A stretch of DNA of 64,000 bases from Anaeromyxobacter diazotrophicus (GTDB taxonomy: Bacteria > Myxococcota > Myxococcia > Myxococcales > Anaeromyxobacteraceae): contig NZ_BJTG01000005.1 in NCBI RefSeq assembly GCF_013340205.1, positions 372,001-436,000 on the forward strand, written 5' to 3'. Positions within the stretch are counted from its first letter, which is position 1; every line of letters starts with the position of its first letter. Of this stretch, positions 51,301 to 60,349 are shown piece after piece. Under the pieces are notes generated by a model that ran no database searches, was not told where the DNA came from, and saw only the letters and a program-made list of their open reading frames with translations. A program made the translations under genes and the position numbers.

Positions 51301-53550
51301 CTACGACACCGTCACCTGGCGTACGGATGCGCGGTAGACCCAGATCCGCGCGGTGTGCGTGCGGGTGTCGGCCGGCACCATGAAGAAGCCGACGCGCTCC
51401 GGCGCGTAGTCGGGGCTGAAGCCGGCCACCTGGCGCCCGTCGCGGAAGGTGACGCGCACCTTCTTCCCCTCGGGCGCGGGCGGCGGCTCGCCGGTCCCCA
51501 GCATGAAGAAGATGGCCTTCACCCGCTCCGCGGGCAGGGGCTCGGAGGCGCCGCCCGGCTGCGAGAGGAGCTCGAGCTGCGGGCCGTCGAGCGCGGCGTC
51601 GCGCAGGGTCCCGCGCTTCACCTGGCCGTCGGAGGTGTGGACGACCACCCGGTGCGCGCCGGCGATGAAGCACGTCGGCGCCGCCGGGGCGGCGGGGGGA
51701 GCGGGGGGCGGCGGGGCGGCGGCCGGCTCCTCGGCGGCAGGCTCGAAGAGCTCCGCGCCCGCGAGCGGCGCGGCCTCGGCCTGGGGTACGGCCGGGATGG
51801 GCGCGGGCGCAGCCGGCGGGGCGGCAGCCACGGGCGCGGCGGGCGCGGGGGCGACGGCGGCGATCGCGGGAGCCGGCGCGAAGAAGTCGAGCGGCTCGAA
51901 CGCGACGGCCGCAGCCGCGGGCGGCGCGGGCGGCGCGGGCTCGTCGGCGGGGATCTCGACCACCTCCTCGCCGACCTCCAGGATGGCCTCACCCGGCGGT
52001 GGCGCCGGCGGCTCCTCGGGCGCGCCGAGGTCGAAGGGGCCGGCACCCGACTCCGGCACGAGGTCGAGCGGCGCGGCGGGCGGGGCGGCGAGGTCCCACG
52101 GGTCGGGCGCCGGCGCGCTGGCCGGCTCGGCGGCCGGCTCCTGGACCGGCTCCAGGAAGAGCGCACCGTCGAGCGGCTCTCCGAGGTCGCCGAGGTCCGG
52201 CGGCGTAGCCTGAGGCGTGGGGAGCGGGGCGGCGTCGCCGAGGAGCTCGCCGGGCGGCGCGAAGGAGGCCGGAGCGGCGGCAGACGACGGGCGGGTGGGG
52301 AGCCCCCACATCGCGGTGCCGTCCGGCGGCCGCTCGGACTGAGGCGCGGCGTCGAAGCTCGTGAGGTCGACGCCGTCGTCGCCGAGCGGCACGGCGTGCT
52401 CCGCCCAGGAGAGGTCGAGCTCGAGCGCCGGCTCCGGGGCGGCGGTAGGCGCGGCGGCGACCGGCGCGGCCTCGGGCGCCTCCAGGTCCAGATCGAAGGG
52501 CAGGGGCTCGGCGGGCGGGGCGGCGGCGGCCGGCGCGGGCGCAGGCGGCTCGTCCTCCACGAAGCCGAGGTCGATGGCGAGCTCGGGCTCGGGGGACGGC
52601 GCGCTCAGGTCGAGGGCGGGCAACGGGAGCGGGTCCGCCGCGGCGCTCGCCGGCGGCGGGGGGGCCGCGGCCGGCGCGTCGCCCGGCGCCTCCAGGTCGA
52701 GCGCGGGCAGCGCCCGGGAGAGGTCGTCGAGGGCGTCCGCGGCGGCGGACTCGGGCGCGGCCGCCAGATCGCCGATGGGCGCGGTCGGCTCGTCGAAGGA
52801 CCCCCCGCTGGCGAGCTGGAAGTCGTCGAGGCGGCCGCGCTCGTCGCCGGACCAGACGGCGGGGGACTCGGGCGGCGGCGCCGGCTCGACGGCGGCGGGC
52901 GGGGGATCGGCCGGCAGGAGCTCCCAGATGGCGCTGCCGCCGTCCACCACGCCTGGCGTGAGATCGACCGGGACCGCGCCGGGGGCGGGCTCGTCGCCCG
53001 CCGAGACGGGCCCGAACGCCAGGTCGTCGAGCGGGGCGTCGTCGAACGTGAACGGATTCGCCTGCGCGGGCGCCGGCTGGGCGGGCGCCGTCGCCTCGCC
53101 CAGCTCGAGATCGAGCGCGAACGGGGGCGCGGCGAGGGCGGGCTCGGTGATGGCGGTGCGCTCGGGCTCCGGCGCCGCCGCCAGGTCGAGCTCCGGCGCG
53201 GGTACCGGCTCGGGCTCCGGCTCCGGCGCGAGGGGCGCGCCGTCGACCGCAGCCTCCGCCGCGGGGGCCTCGGCGGCTGGCTCCGCGGCGGCCGGCTCGG
53301 CCGCCTGCTGGGCCGCGAGCGCGGCCGGGTCGATCCCCTGCTCGGAGTAATAGGCGGCCCACGCCACGGCGTTCGCGTCGGCCGGATCCCAACCGTAGTC
53401 CGCCGCGGACCACGGCCCCGCGAGCGCCGGAGCTGCGGGCTCGAGCTCGGCGCGGACGCCGGCCGCGGCGGCGTTCACGTCGAAGCCGGGCGACGGTTGC
53501 GCCTCCGCGAGCGGGGCGGGCTCGTTGGCGGGGTTCACGGGATCGGACAT
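51301..53550 (-). CDS. long acidic Pro/Ala-rich protein with C-terminal globular domain
   Basis: A 749-residue protein. The first ~630 residues are low complexity: Pro, Ala, Glu and Asp rich, with recurring short motifs such as LDLEAPE, LDLSAPS, FDLGAPE and xxDLGxxx, and a few aromatic islands (YGWDPADANAVAWAAYYSEQG near residue 50). The last ~120 residues look folded: AHRVVVHTSDGQVKRGTLRDA, then VKAIFFMLGTGE, VRVTFRDGRQVAGFSPDY, and FFMVPADTRTHTARIWVYRASV. That domain resembles DUF6982-type or PilZ-adjacent modules I associate with myxobacteria. No signal peptide, so cytoplasmic. Function unknown; an elongated acidic scaffold with a binding head is one reading. It converges with the rhomboid-like gene. 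Confidence 0.75.
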   Translation of the reverse strand: MSDPVNPANEPAPLAEAQPSPGFDVNAAAAGVRAELEPAAPALAGPWSAADYGWDPADANAVAWAAYYSEQGIDPAALAAQQAAEPAAAEPAAEAPAAEAAVDGAPLAPEPEPEPVPAPELDLAAAPEPERTAITEPALAAPPFALDLELGEATAPAQPAPAQANPFTFDDAPLDDLAFGPVSAGDEPAPGAVPVDLTPGVVDGGSAIWELLPADPPPAAVEPAPPPESPAVWSGDERGRLDDFQLASGGSFDEPTAPIGDLAAAPESAAADALDDLSRALPALDLEAPGDAPAAAPPPPASAAADPLPLPALDLSAPSPEPELAIDLGFVEDEPPAPAPAAAAPPAEPLPFDLDLEAPEAAPVAAAPTAAPEPALELDLSWAEHAVPLGDDGVDLTSFDAAPQSERPPDGTAMWGLPTRPSSAAAPASFAPPGELLGDAAPLPTPQATPPDLGDLGEPLDGALFLEPVQEPAAEPASAPAPDPWDLAAPPAAPLDLVPESGAGPFDLGAPEEPPAPPPGEAILEVGEEVVEIPADEPAPPAPPAAAAVAFEPLDFFAPAPAIAAVAPAPAAPVAAAPPAAPAPIPAVPQAEAAPLAGAELFEPAAEEPAAAPPPPAPPAAPAAPTCFIAGAHRVVVHTSDGQVKRGTLRDAALDGPQLELLSQPGGASEPLPAERVKAIFFMLGTGEPPPAPEGKKVRVTFRDGRQVAGFSPDYAPERVGFFMVPADTRTHTARIWVYRASVRQVTVS

Positions 53551-53696
53551 GGGGGACTGGACCGGGAGGCGAGGAGAAGGCGAAAAGGGCAGCGACGGCG
53601 GCCGCTCCCGATGATACCCCGCCCGGAGCGGCGGCGCGAAACGCCCGCCTCGCCTGTTGATCCCCCGACGCGCCGCCAGCATGTAAGGAATCCGCC

Positions 53697-55601
53697 GTGA
53701 GCCACCGACCGACCGCGAGCACACCACCAGCCGCCCGCTTCCTCCCCACGACGCGGGAGGAGATGCGCGCGCGCGGCTGGGAGGAGCTGGACGTGCTCCT
53801 CGTGTCGGGCGACGCGTACGTGGACCACCCGAGCTTCGGGACGGCGGTGATCGGCCGCGTCCTGGAGGCGCAGGGGCTGAGGGTGGGGGTGGTGGCGCAG
53901 CCGGACTGGCGGTCGACCGCCGACATCGCGCGGCTGGGCCGGCCGCGGCTCTTCGCGGGGATCACCTCGGGCGCGATGGACTCGATGGTGAACCACTACA
54001 CCGCCCACAAGCGGCGCCGCTCCGACGACGCCTACACGCCGGGCGGGGCCGCGGGGCGGCGGCCGGATCGCGCCACCGCCGTCTACGCCCGGCTGGCGCG
54101 CCAGGCGTTCGGCGACGCGTGCTGCCTGGTGGCGGGCGGGGTCGAGGCGTCGCTCCGGCGGCTCGCGCACTACGACTACTGGGACGACCGCGTGCTGCCG
54201 TCGCTCGCCGCCGCGAGCCAGGTGGACCTCGTCGTCTACGGCCAGGGGGAGCGGCCCATCCTCGAGATCGCGCGCCGGCTGGCGGCGGGGGAGGACCCGT
54301 GCGGCCTCACCGACGTGGCCGGCACCGCGCTCGTCCCGAAGGACCTGGCGCTGGCCGGCCTCGAGGCGCGCGAGCGGGGGGTGCTGGCGCTGCCGGCCTT
54401 CGAGGAGGTGGCGAAGGACAAGCGCGCCTTCGCGGACTTCTCGCGGCTCTACCACCTCGAGCACAACGGGGCGAACGCGCGGACCCTCACCCAGCGTCAC
54501 GGGACGGGCGCGGCGGCCCGGACGGTGGTGGTGAACCCGCCGGCGGCGACGCTCACCACCGAGGAGCTCGACCGGATCGCCGAGCTGCCCTTCGCCCGCG
54601 ACGCGCACCCGTCCTACGGCGGCGCGCACATCCCGGCGCTGGAGCAGATCCGCTGGTCGATCCAGATCCTGCGCGGCTGCAGCGCCGGGTGCTCCTTCTG
54701 CTGCATCACCGAGCACCAGGGGCGCGAGGTGACGAGCCGCTCCGAGGGGTCGGTGCTGCGCGAGATGCGGGAGATGGCGGCGCGGCCCGACTTCCGCGGC
54801 ACGATCACCGACCTCGGCGGCGCCACCGCCAACATGTGGCAGATGTACTGCTCGTCCGAGGAGGCGCACGCCGTCTGCCGGCGACTCTCCTGCGTGTACC
54901 CGAAGATCTGCAAGTTCTGGAAGACCGACCACGCCCCCCTGGTGCAGCTGTACCGCAAGGCGCGCCAGGTGAAGGGCGTGAAGCACGTCTTCGTCGGCTC
55001 GGGCCTGCGCTACGACCTCGCGCACCACGACGCGGAGCACGGTCAGGAGTACCTGAAGGAGCTCATCGCCCACCACGTCTCCGGCCAGCTCAAGGTCGCG
55101 CCCGAGCACGCCGCGCCCGACGTCCTCCAGATCATGAAGAAGCCCGGGATCGAGGAGTTCGAGCGCTTCCGCGGCGAGTTCCAGCGGTACACGAAGGAGG
55201 CCGGGAAGGAGCAGTACCTCGTGCCGTACTTCATCTCCTCGCACCCAGGGTGCACGCTGGAGGACGGGGTGAAGCTGTACGAGTACCTGGAGAAGAATGG
55301 CTGGCGGCCGCAGCAGGTGCAGGACTTCACCCCCACCCCCATGACCCTCGCCTCCGACATGCACTGGTCGGGCTACCACCCGCTCACGATGAAGCCGGTG
55401 CACGTGGTGCGCGACCTGCACGAGAAGAAGATGCAGAAGGCGCTCCTGCGCTGGGGCGACCCCGAGCTGCGGCCGCTGGTGGAGGAGGCGCTGCGCCGCA
55501 CCGGGCGGCTCAAGCCCGGCAAGCGGCTCGTGACGCGGGGGGTGCCGTGGAAGCGGAACGCCGGCTGGCGCCCCGCCCCCCGCGCCGGCCGCAAACCCTA
55601 G
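53697..55601 (+). CDS. YgiQ-family radical SAM protein
   Basis: A 634-residue radical SAM protein. The N-terminal ~290 residues form the YgiQ-specific domain (VLLVSGDAYVDHPSFGTAVIGRVLEAQGLRVG, LVAGGVEASLRRLAHYDYWDDRV). The radical SAM cluster motif is CSAGCSFCC near residue 330, and a second conserved part is HHVSGQLKVAPEHAAPDVL, then YLVPYFISSHPGCTLED and DFTPTPMTLAS. YgiQ proteins are widespread but have no established reaction. GTG start. The start side is 147 bp from the divergent acidic protein gene. Confidence 0.93.
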   Translation: MSHRPTASTPPAARFLPTTREEMRARGWEELDVLLVSGDAYVDHPSFGTAVIGRVLEAQGLRVGVVAQPDWRSTADIARLGRPRLFAGITSGAMDSMVNHYTAHKRRRSDDAYTPGGAAGRRPDRATAVYARLARQAFGDACCLVAGGVEASLRRLAHYDYWDDRVLPSLAAASQVDLVVYGQGERPILEIARRLAAGEDPCGLTDVAGTALVPKDLALAGLEARERGVLALPAFEEVAKDKRAFADFSRLYHLEHNGANARTLTQRHGTGAAARTVVVNPPAATLTTEELDRIAELPFARDAHPSYGGAHIPALEQIRWSIQILRGCSAGCSFCCITEHQGREVTSRSEGSVLREMREMAARPDFRGTITDLGGATANMWQMYCSSEEAHAVCRRLSCVYPKICKFWKTDHAPLVQLYRKARQVKGVKHVFVGSGLRYDLAHHDAEHGQEYLKELIAHHVSGQLKVAPEHAAPDVLQIMKKPGIEEFERFRGEFQRYTKEAGKEQYLVPYFISSHPGCTLEDGVKLYEYLEKNGWRPQQVQDFTPTPMTLASDMHWSGYHPLTMKPVHVVRDLHEKKMQKALLRWGDPELRPLVEEALRRTGRLKPGKRLVTRGVPWKRNAGWRPAPRAGRKP

Positions 55602-55613
55602 CGCCTCGACCGC

Positions 55614-55623
55614 ACCCAGAGTA
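55614..55623 (-). repeat. decamer TACTCTGGGT, inverted copy
   Basis: ACCCAGAGTA, the reverse complement of the decamer found six times elsewhere in this window (56856, 56903, 56927, 60672, 60695, 60731). It lies 12 bp after the YgiQ stop. Confidence 0.75.
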
Positions 55624-55727
55624 CCGCGCTGCGGCCGGTGGGTCCGCGGTGCAGACGGCCGCTGCAGCGGCGCGTGCACGCGGACCAGGGGTTTTCGGGC
55701 GGCACATGCGTTGCCTTGCCCCGCCTC

Positions 55728-56621
55728 ATGAAGGCGCCCCGGCAAGTCCTCCCCGGCACCACCTACCTCGTCACGCGCCGCTGCTCTCAGCGGCAGTTCC
55801 TCCTCCGCCCCTCGAAGACTACGAACGCCATCTTCCTCTACGTCCTAGCGGTCGCCACCCGCCGGTTCGGGATGAAGATTCACGCGTTCTGCGTGCTCTC
55901 CAACCACTTCCACCTCGTCCTCACCGACCCCTCGGCACGCCTGCCGGCCTTCGAGCAATATCTCGACTCGCTCGTCGCGCGCGCCATCAACGCCACGCTT
56001 GGCAGATGGGAGTCCTTCTGGGCGCCATCGAGCTACAGCGCCGTCGCGCTCGCCTCGCCCGCGGACATCGTCGACAAGACCGCCTATGTGCTGGCCAATC
56101 CGGTCGCCGCTGGGCTCGTCCGCCGCGCCCGCGATTGGCCGGGGCTCTGGTCCGCTCCGGCGCTCATCGGCGGCGCGAGCCTGCATGCCGTGCGGCCAGC
56201 CGCGTTCTTTCGCGATGACGGGAGCATGCCGCCAACCGCCGAGCTCCAGCTCGTGGCACCCGAGGGGTTCGAGTCACCCGTCGCGTTCCGCGACCAGGTC
56301 ACCGGGGCGCTCGTCGCCGCGGAGGCTCGCGCCGGCAGCGCGGTCGAGCGCCGCGGCCGCGGCTTTCTCGGACGGGCGCGGGTCCTCTCGCAGAATCCAC
56401 TGGCCCAGCCCGCCACTGGTGAACCTCGCCGTCAGCTCAACCCGCGGGTCGCCTCGCGGGACAAATGGAAACGGGTCGAGACGCTCGCGCGGCTCCTCGA
56501 GTTCGTGGAACGTTATCGAGCGGCAAGGCGCGCGAGGCGCGCCGGCCAGCGCGACGCGCTCTTCCCGCCGGGCACGTACCTCTTGCGCATCGCGCACGGC
56601 GTTGCCTGCGCGCCTGCCTGA
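55728..56621 (+). CDS. REP-associated tyrosine transposase (RAYT/Y1_Tnp)
   Basis: A 297-residue protein. The first ~150 residues are a HUH single-strand transposase: PGTTYLVTRRCSQRQFLL at the start, the metal-binding HxH in VLSNHFHLVLTDP near residue 65, and a candidate catalytic Tyr in KTAYVLANPVAAGLV near residue 121. This matches IS200/IS605-related RAYT proteins. The C-terminal ~140 residues are basic and less typical. ATG 55728 fits the family start. The gene appears intact. Composition is less GC-biased than its neighbours. Decamer repeats lie on both sides, inverted relative to each other, and a terminator follows at 56702. Confidence 0.88.
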   Translation: MKAPRQVLPGTTYLVTRRCSQRQFLLRPSKTTNAIFLYVLAVATRRFGMKIHAFCVLSNHFHLVLTDPSARLPAFEQYLDSLVARAINATLGRWESFWAPSSYSAVALASPADIVDKTAYVLANPVAAGLVRRARDWPGLWSAPALIGGASLHAVRPAAFFRDDGSMPPTAELQLVAPEGFESPVAFRDQVTGALVAAEARAGSAVERRGRGFLGRARVLSQNPLAQPATGEPRRQLNPRVASRDKWKRVETLARLLEFVERYRAARRARRAGQRDALFPPGTYLLRIAHGVACAPA

Positions 56622-56701
56622 CGAGGCCGCCGCCCACGTTCAGCAGCTTGCTACGGTACGGCGCACGTGGCGTCGGATCGTTCGCTGACCTTGTCCGGTG
56701 A

Positions 56702-56731
56702 GGCCCGCGCTCAAGCGAGCCGGGCCCTTTT
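56702..56731 (+). terminator. Rho-independent terminator after transposase gene
   Basis: GGCCCGCGCTC, loop AAGC, GAGCCGGGCC with one unpaired base, followed by CTTTT. It is 80 bp after the transposase stop and one of the few hairpins here with a T-run. Confidence 0.65.
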
Positions 56732-56855
56732 GCGCCCCGCTCCTGGGCGCGCCGGCCCGCCAGCGGTAATTCCGGCACCGAATGGGCACGCGCTGTCCTC
56801 CGAGGGGGGGGCGCGCGCCGCGTGGCGGAAGGACGGTACCTTTCGTTTCTGCCGC

Positions 56856-56937
56856 TACTCTGGGTCAGGCCTGAACGAACCGATACTCTCTGTTCGCCTA
56901 ACTACTCTGGGTCGGCGTTCGGCAAGTACTCTGGGTC
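56856..56937 (+). repeat. three direct copies of TACTCTGGGTC
   Basis: Exact copies at 56856-56866, 56903-56913 and 56927-56937; the last two are spaced 24 bp apart with a shared flanking GTTCG. A degenerate copy is at 56884. The orientation is opposite to that of the copy at 55614. Confidence 0.85.
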
Positions 56938-56963
56938 GGGCGAAAGAGCACCCTGGAAATGGA

Positions 56964-56995
56964 GAGGCCCGCCAGCGCGGACGCTGGCGGGCCTC
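56964..56995 (-). terminator. strong hairpin after cytochrome gene
   Basis: GAGGCCCGCCAGCG (56964-56977), loop CGGA, then its exact complement (56982-56995): a 14-bp perfect stem with a tetraloop, 24 bp beyond the cytochrome stop at 57020 on the reverse strand. The T-run is weak (ATTT after 8 bases). Confidence 0.7.
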
Positions 56996-57019
56996 GAGCT
57001 GCTTCGATCTACGTCGGGA

Positions 57020-60000
57020 CTACTTCGGCAGCCCCGGCGAGTCGAGGTTGTTCACCATCGCGCTCAGCATCGCGTCGACGAACGGGATGTTGTGGACGCC
57101 CTTCGAGTTGTCGTTCTCGAGGAGCGCGTAGTCGTACATCGACTTGGCGACCTTGCCGTAGACCTTGTCCGTCCCGGACACCGTGTACAACACCGGGGTG
57201 CTGCCGGACATGATCTTGTCGATGTTGCAGCCCGCGACGACGTCGCCGTTCGAGAACGTGAAGTCGAGGGTCAGCGGACGGTCACCGCTGACGACGACCT
57301 TGGAGATGGTCACGCCAGCGGCCGGGGTGTAGTCCGCGGCGGTGGTGGCCGCGCCGAGCTTGCCGTTCACCACCGTGATGCCCGCACCCTTGAGCACGTT
57401 CGCCAGGCTCGTCAGGTACTGCGGCAGCATGCGGTTCATCACGATCTCACGCGACGCGATGTACGCCGTGCCCGTGCCGTGGCAACCGGCGCAGGTGCCC
57501 TCGTCCACGTTGAAGGTGTGGTTCGAGGGCGTGCCCTTCGTAGCGGTGCTGAGCCGCTTCACGTGGCACTCCGCGCAGGTGTCCGCGAAGTAGGTCGGGT
57601 TCTGGTGCGGATTCGGCGTGGTCGGCATGGGGCAAGCGCCCGAGGCCGAGCCGCTGTTGCAGAGCAGGTACCCGTTCCCCGCGAAGTACACGTCGGCCTG
57701 GGCCGCCGAGTGCGGGCCAGTCATGGTGAAGTTGGCGGACGTGAGCGGCGTCGCGTCGTTGTGCTGCATCGGCGTGCCAGCCACGGCGACGGTCCCCTTG
57801 TCGGAGATCGGGGACTTCGCGCCGACGATGCCGTTGCGGGAGTTGTGGCAGCTCGCGCACAGCGCGCCCGACCCGGCGTTGTAAATCTTGAAGCCACCGG
57901 CGAGGAGCATGCCGTTCGCGGTGTCGGCCGGCTTGATGCGGACCTCGAGCGAGTGCGGATCGTGGCAGGTCTGGCACGTGATGGCGTCGATGTTCTGCGC
58001 CGTCACGAGGCCCGTCGTCTGAGCCGTCGGGCAGGCGTCCTTGGTGCCGTCCGTCGTCCCCGGGGCGCACAGCAGCGGGGTGACGAGAGCGGTCGTCGGG
58101 GCCCCGACGGGCGCGGCGTTGCCGAGCTTGTCCGGGTTACCGCTCACGATCGCCTGCGAGTACATCATGTAGCCCTGGGCGAAGTGGCACCGGCCGCAGT
58201 GCGTCTGGTCGCGGCCGTGCAGCGGGCCCTCGTTCTGCGCGTCCGTCAGGTTGGCGTGGCCGTGCAGCGGGGCGGCCGTGGTGCCCGCCGTCGACGCCCA
58301 CTGCTCGAACTGCGGGTCGTGGCCGTTGTGGCACGTGCCGCAGATCCTGGAGCTCATGGACGCGGTGTGGTTCGGGCTGTTCGGCGTCGGGCCGTGGCAG
58401 CTCGTGCACTGGACGTTGACGAGCGCGGCGGCGGGGGCGTTCTTCGCGGCCAGGTCGGCCAGGAAGAGCGTCGAGTCGCTGCCTTCGAAGAGGAAGTCGT
58501 TGGTGTACGTGCCGAGCGCGTCGGAGAAGCCCTTGTTGCCCACCGGCAGATTCGTGTCGTAGCCGGTCGTGTGGCAGCTGCCGCACGCCTGGAGCGTGAA
58601 GTGCGTGTTCGACGCGCCATCGACGATGGCCTTCGAGTGCTTGCTCTCCAGCCAGCCGGTGGTCGGCTCGGTGGGGCCGAGCTCGTAGCACGGCGTCACG
58701 CCGTCGTTCGGAGTATTCGGGCACACCGTCTTGTCGTAGGCGACCGGCTCACCGGGCGCGATGTGGCAGCCGGCGCAGCTCTCGATGGGGTTGCCCGCGC
58801 TGTCCTTCTGGCCGCGCTGATCCCAGCTACCCCAGATCTGCGGCTTCACCGGGATGTTCGGCGTCATGGTGGCGGCGATCTGGTCGCTCGTAAGGTAGAG
58901 CGTCTTGCCGACCGTCCAGTTGGCGAACACCCAGCCGGGGTGCGCGGTGAGCTGCGCGTTGGCGTTCGTGCTGTCGGTGTTGGTGCCGCAGGTGCCGCTG
59001 TAGATGTCGGACGCCCCGGTGCAGAACTTGAAGTTCGCGCCGGCGGGGCCGTCGAGGACGACGACGACGTTGGGCGGGATCTGGACGGCGTTGTGCGCGC
59101 GCCAGGTGCTGCCGTCGGGGTTCGTGCCCGGCGGGTACATGTTGGCGTTCTTGGTGTCGGCACCAGCCGCCCACAGCGGGCCGGTGACGCCGGGGAGGCC
59201 GTTCGCGGCGCCCTTGTAGGAGGCCATCTTGAACGGCTCGCCGCGGAGCGCTGTGGCGACGTTGGCGTTCACCGCCGCGACCATCGGGATCTTCACCGAG
59301 GTGGTCGCGCCGTTCAGCGCGCACTTCGCGGTGTAGGCGAGCGACCCCGCCTGCGTCTGGTTGATCGAGACGATGCCGGGGCGGCCCTCGGTGGTGGGGG
59401 CGAGCACGGCGGTGACGCTCGCGTCGCCGAGGGTGACCGTCGTGAAGGTGGAGTTGCCGTTCGCGTCGGGGACGGAGACGGAGGGCGAGCCGGGGCCGGT
59501 GACGGTCACCGTGCCGCCCACGCCGCAGCCGACGGTGACGGTCGCGCCGAAGCCGACCACGCCCGTCGGGCTGACCGTGACGGTCGGGGGAGCGACCGGC
59601 GCGACGTAGGTGCTCGCGCGCGCGACCGCGATGTCGGTCTGCCGCACGAGGCAGCCCGCGCCCATCTGGCCAGCGGTCGGAACCCAGTAGCCCTGCTTCG
59701 CGCCGCCGAGGAAGCAGGAGCCGGCGGGATCGGCCACGCCGTCCGGGACCGGGACGGTCACGGCGACGCCAGCCGCGGCCGCGTACTGCGTGTTCGCGAC
59801 GGTCTGCAGGGTGTAGCTGCCCGGCGCGATCTCGAAGACATAGGCGCCGTTGGCGTTGGTCGTGGCGGAGAGCGAGCCGAGGGTCACCTTGACGCCCGCG
59901 GCGCCGGCGGTGCCGTCCTTCACATAGCCGTACACGCGGCCGACCGTGGTCGGCGGGAGCGGCTGGCTCTTGAAGGTGGCCGAGACCGAGTAGTCGGCGG

Positions 60001-60349
60001 TGCCGGCGAGGGTGCAGGTGGTGGTCGTCCCGGCGCAGTCGCCGCCCCAGGAGACGAAGGCGTAGCCGTCGGCGGGCTTCGCGGTCAGGACGACCGGCGT
60101 GGCCCAGGCAGTGAACTTCGTCTGGTGGTACGCGGCGTCGCCGCAGCCCGTGCCCGACGACTGGCAGTTGATGGAACCGTCACCCGACACGATGGTGCCG
60201 CCGGCCGCCGGCGCCACGGTGACGTAGAAGGACTCCCCGCTGACGCCCTTCGCGGGGCCAGCCGGGGGCTTGGAGCTGCTGCCCCCGCCGCATCCCACGG
60301 CGGCGATGGCGCAGACTGCGAGCGCCCATCCCAAAGACCAACGACGCAT
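57020..60349 (-). CDS. nine-heme c-type cytochrome lipoprotein
   Basis: A 1109-residue exported protein. Lipobox AAVGC near residue 19 followed by GGGSSS marks an outer-membrane or periplasmic lipoprotein. Residues ~35-105 resemble a bacterial surface repeat domain (GYAFVSWGGDCAG), and ~113-165 a carboxypeptidase regulatory-like beta sandwich (GRVYGYVKDGTAGAAGVKV, ANGAYVFEIAPGSYTLQT). Nine CXXCH haem sites fill the C-terminal half: CAGCH, CGSCH, CTSCH, CGTCH, CGRCH, CQTCH, CASCH, CAECH, CAGCH, with extra His for axial ligands. Such proteins carry electrons across or outside the cell envelope, for example to metals. GGAGG lies eight bases before the ATG. No porin or second cytochrome gene is adjacent. 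Less GC-biased than its neighbours, with repeats on both sides. The CcsA/ResB pair of this window could mature it. Confidence 0.93.
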   Translation of the reverse strand: MRRWSLGWALAVCAIAAVGCGGGSSSKPPAGPAKGVSGESFYVTVAPAAGGTIVSGDGSINCQSSGTGCGDAAYHQTKFTAWATPVVLTAKPADGYAFVSWGGDCAGTTTTCTLAGTADYSVSATFKSQPLPPTTVGRVYGYVKDGTAGAAGVKVTLGSLSATTNANGAYVFEIAPGSYTLQTVANTQYAAAAGVAVTVPVPDGVADPAGSCFLGGAKQGYWVPTAGQMGAGCLVRQTDIAVARASTYVAPVAPPTVTVSPTGVVGFGATVTVGCGVGGTVTVTGPGSPSVSVPDANGNSTFTTVTLGDASVTAVLAPTTEGRPGIVSINQTQAGSLAYTAKCALNGATTSVKIPMVAAVNANVATALRGEPFKMASYKGAANGLPGVTGPLWAAGADTKNANMYPPGTNPDGSTWRAHNAVQIPPNVVVVLDGPAGANFKFCTGASDIYSGTCGTNTDSTNANAQLTAHPGWVFANWTVGKTLYLTSDQIAATMTPNIPVKPQIWGSWDQRGQKDSAGNPIESCAGCHIAPGEPVAYDKTVCPNTPNDGVTPCYELGPTEPTTGWLESKHSKAIVDGASNTHFTLQACGSCHTTGYDTNLPVGNKGFSDALGTYTNDFLFEGSDSTLFLADLAAKNAPAAALVNVQCTSCHGPTPNSPNHTASMSSRICGTCHNGHDPQFEQWASTAGTTAAPLHGHANLTDAQNEGPLHGRDQTHCGRCHFAQGYMMYSQAIVSGNPDKLGNAAPVGAPTTALVTPLLCAPGTTDGTKDACPTAQTTGLVTAQNIDAITCQTCHDPHSLEVRIKPADTANGMLLAGGFKIYNAGSGALCASCHNSRNGIVGAKSPISDKGTVAVAGTPMQHNDATPLTSANFTMTGPHSAAQADVYFAGNGYLLCNSGSASGACPMPTTPNPHQNPTYFADTCAECHVKRLSTATKGTPSNHTFNVDEGTCAGCHGTGTAYIASREIVMNRMLPQYLTSLANVLKGAGITVVNGKLGAATTAADYTPAAGVTISKVVVSGDRPLTLDFTFSNGDVVAGCNIDKIMSGSTPVLYTVSGTDKVYGKVAKSMYDYALLENDNSKGVHNIPFVDAMLSAMVNNLDSPGLPK

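Larger units (their letters stand above)
55614..56865. mobile_element. putative RAYT-type element bounded by inverted TACTCTGGGT
   Basis: A tyrosine transposase gene lies between ACCCAGAGTA (55614-55623) and TACTCTGGGT (56856-56865), which are exact inverted copies. More direct copies follow on the right (56903, 56927). The bounded length is about 1.25 kb. Tyrosine transposases of this family normally act on REP hairpins rather than ordinary terminal inverted repeats, so the boundaries are tentative. Confidence 0.45.
56622..57019. other. intergenic region, 398 bp, decamers and terminators
   Basis: Lies between the convergent transposase and cytochrome genes. It contains the transposase terminator (56702-56731), three direct decamers (56856-56937), a degenerate fourth (TACTCTCTGT at 56884), and the cytochrome terminator (56964-56995). 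No gene is supported. Confidence 0.7.
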
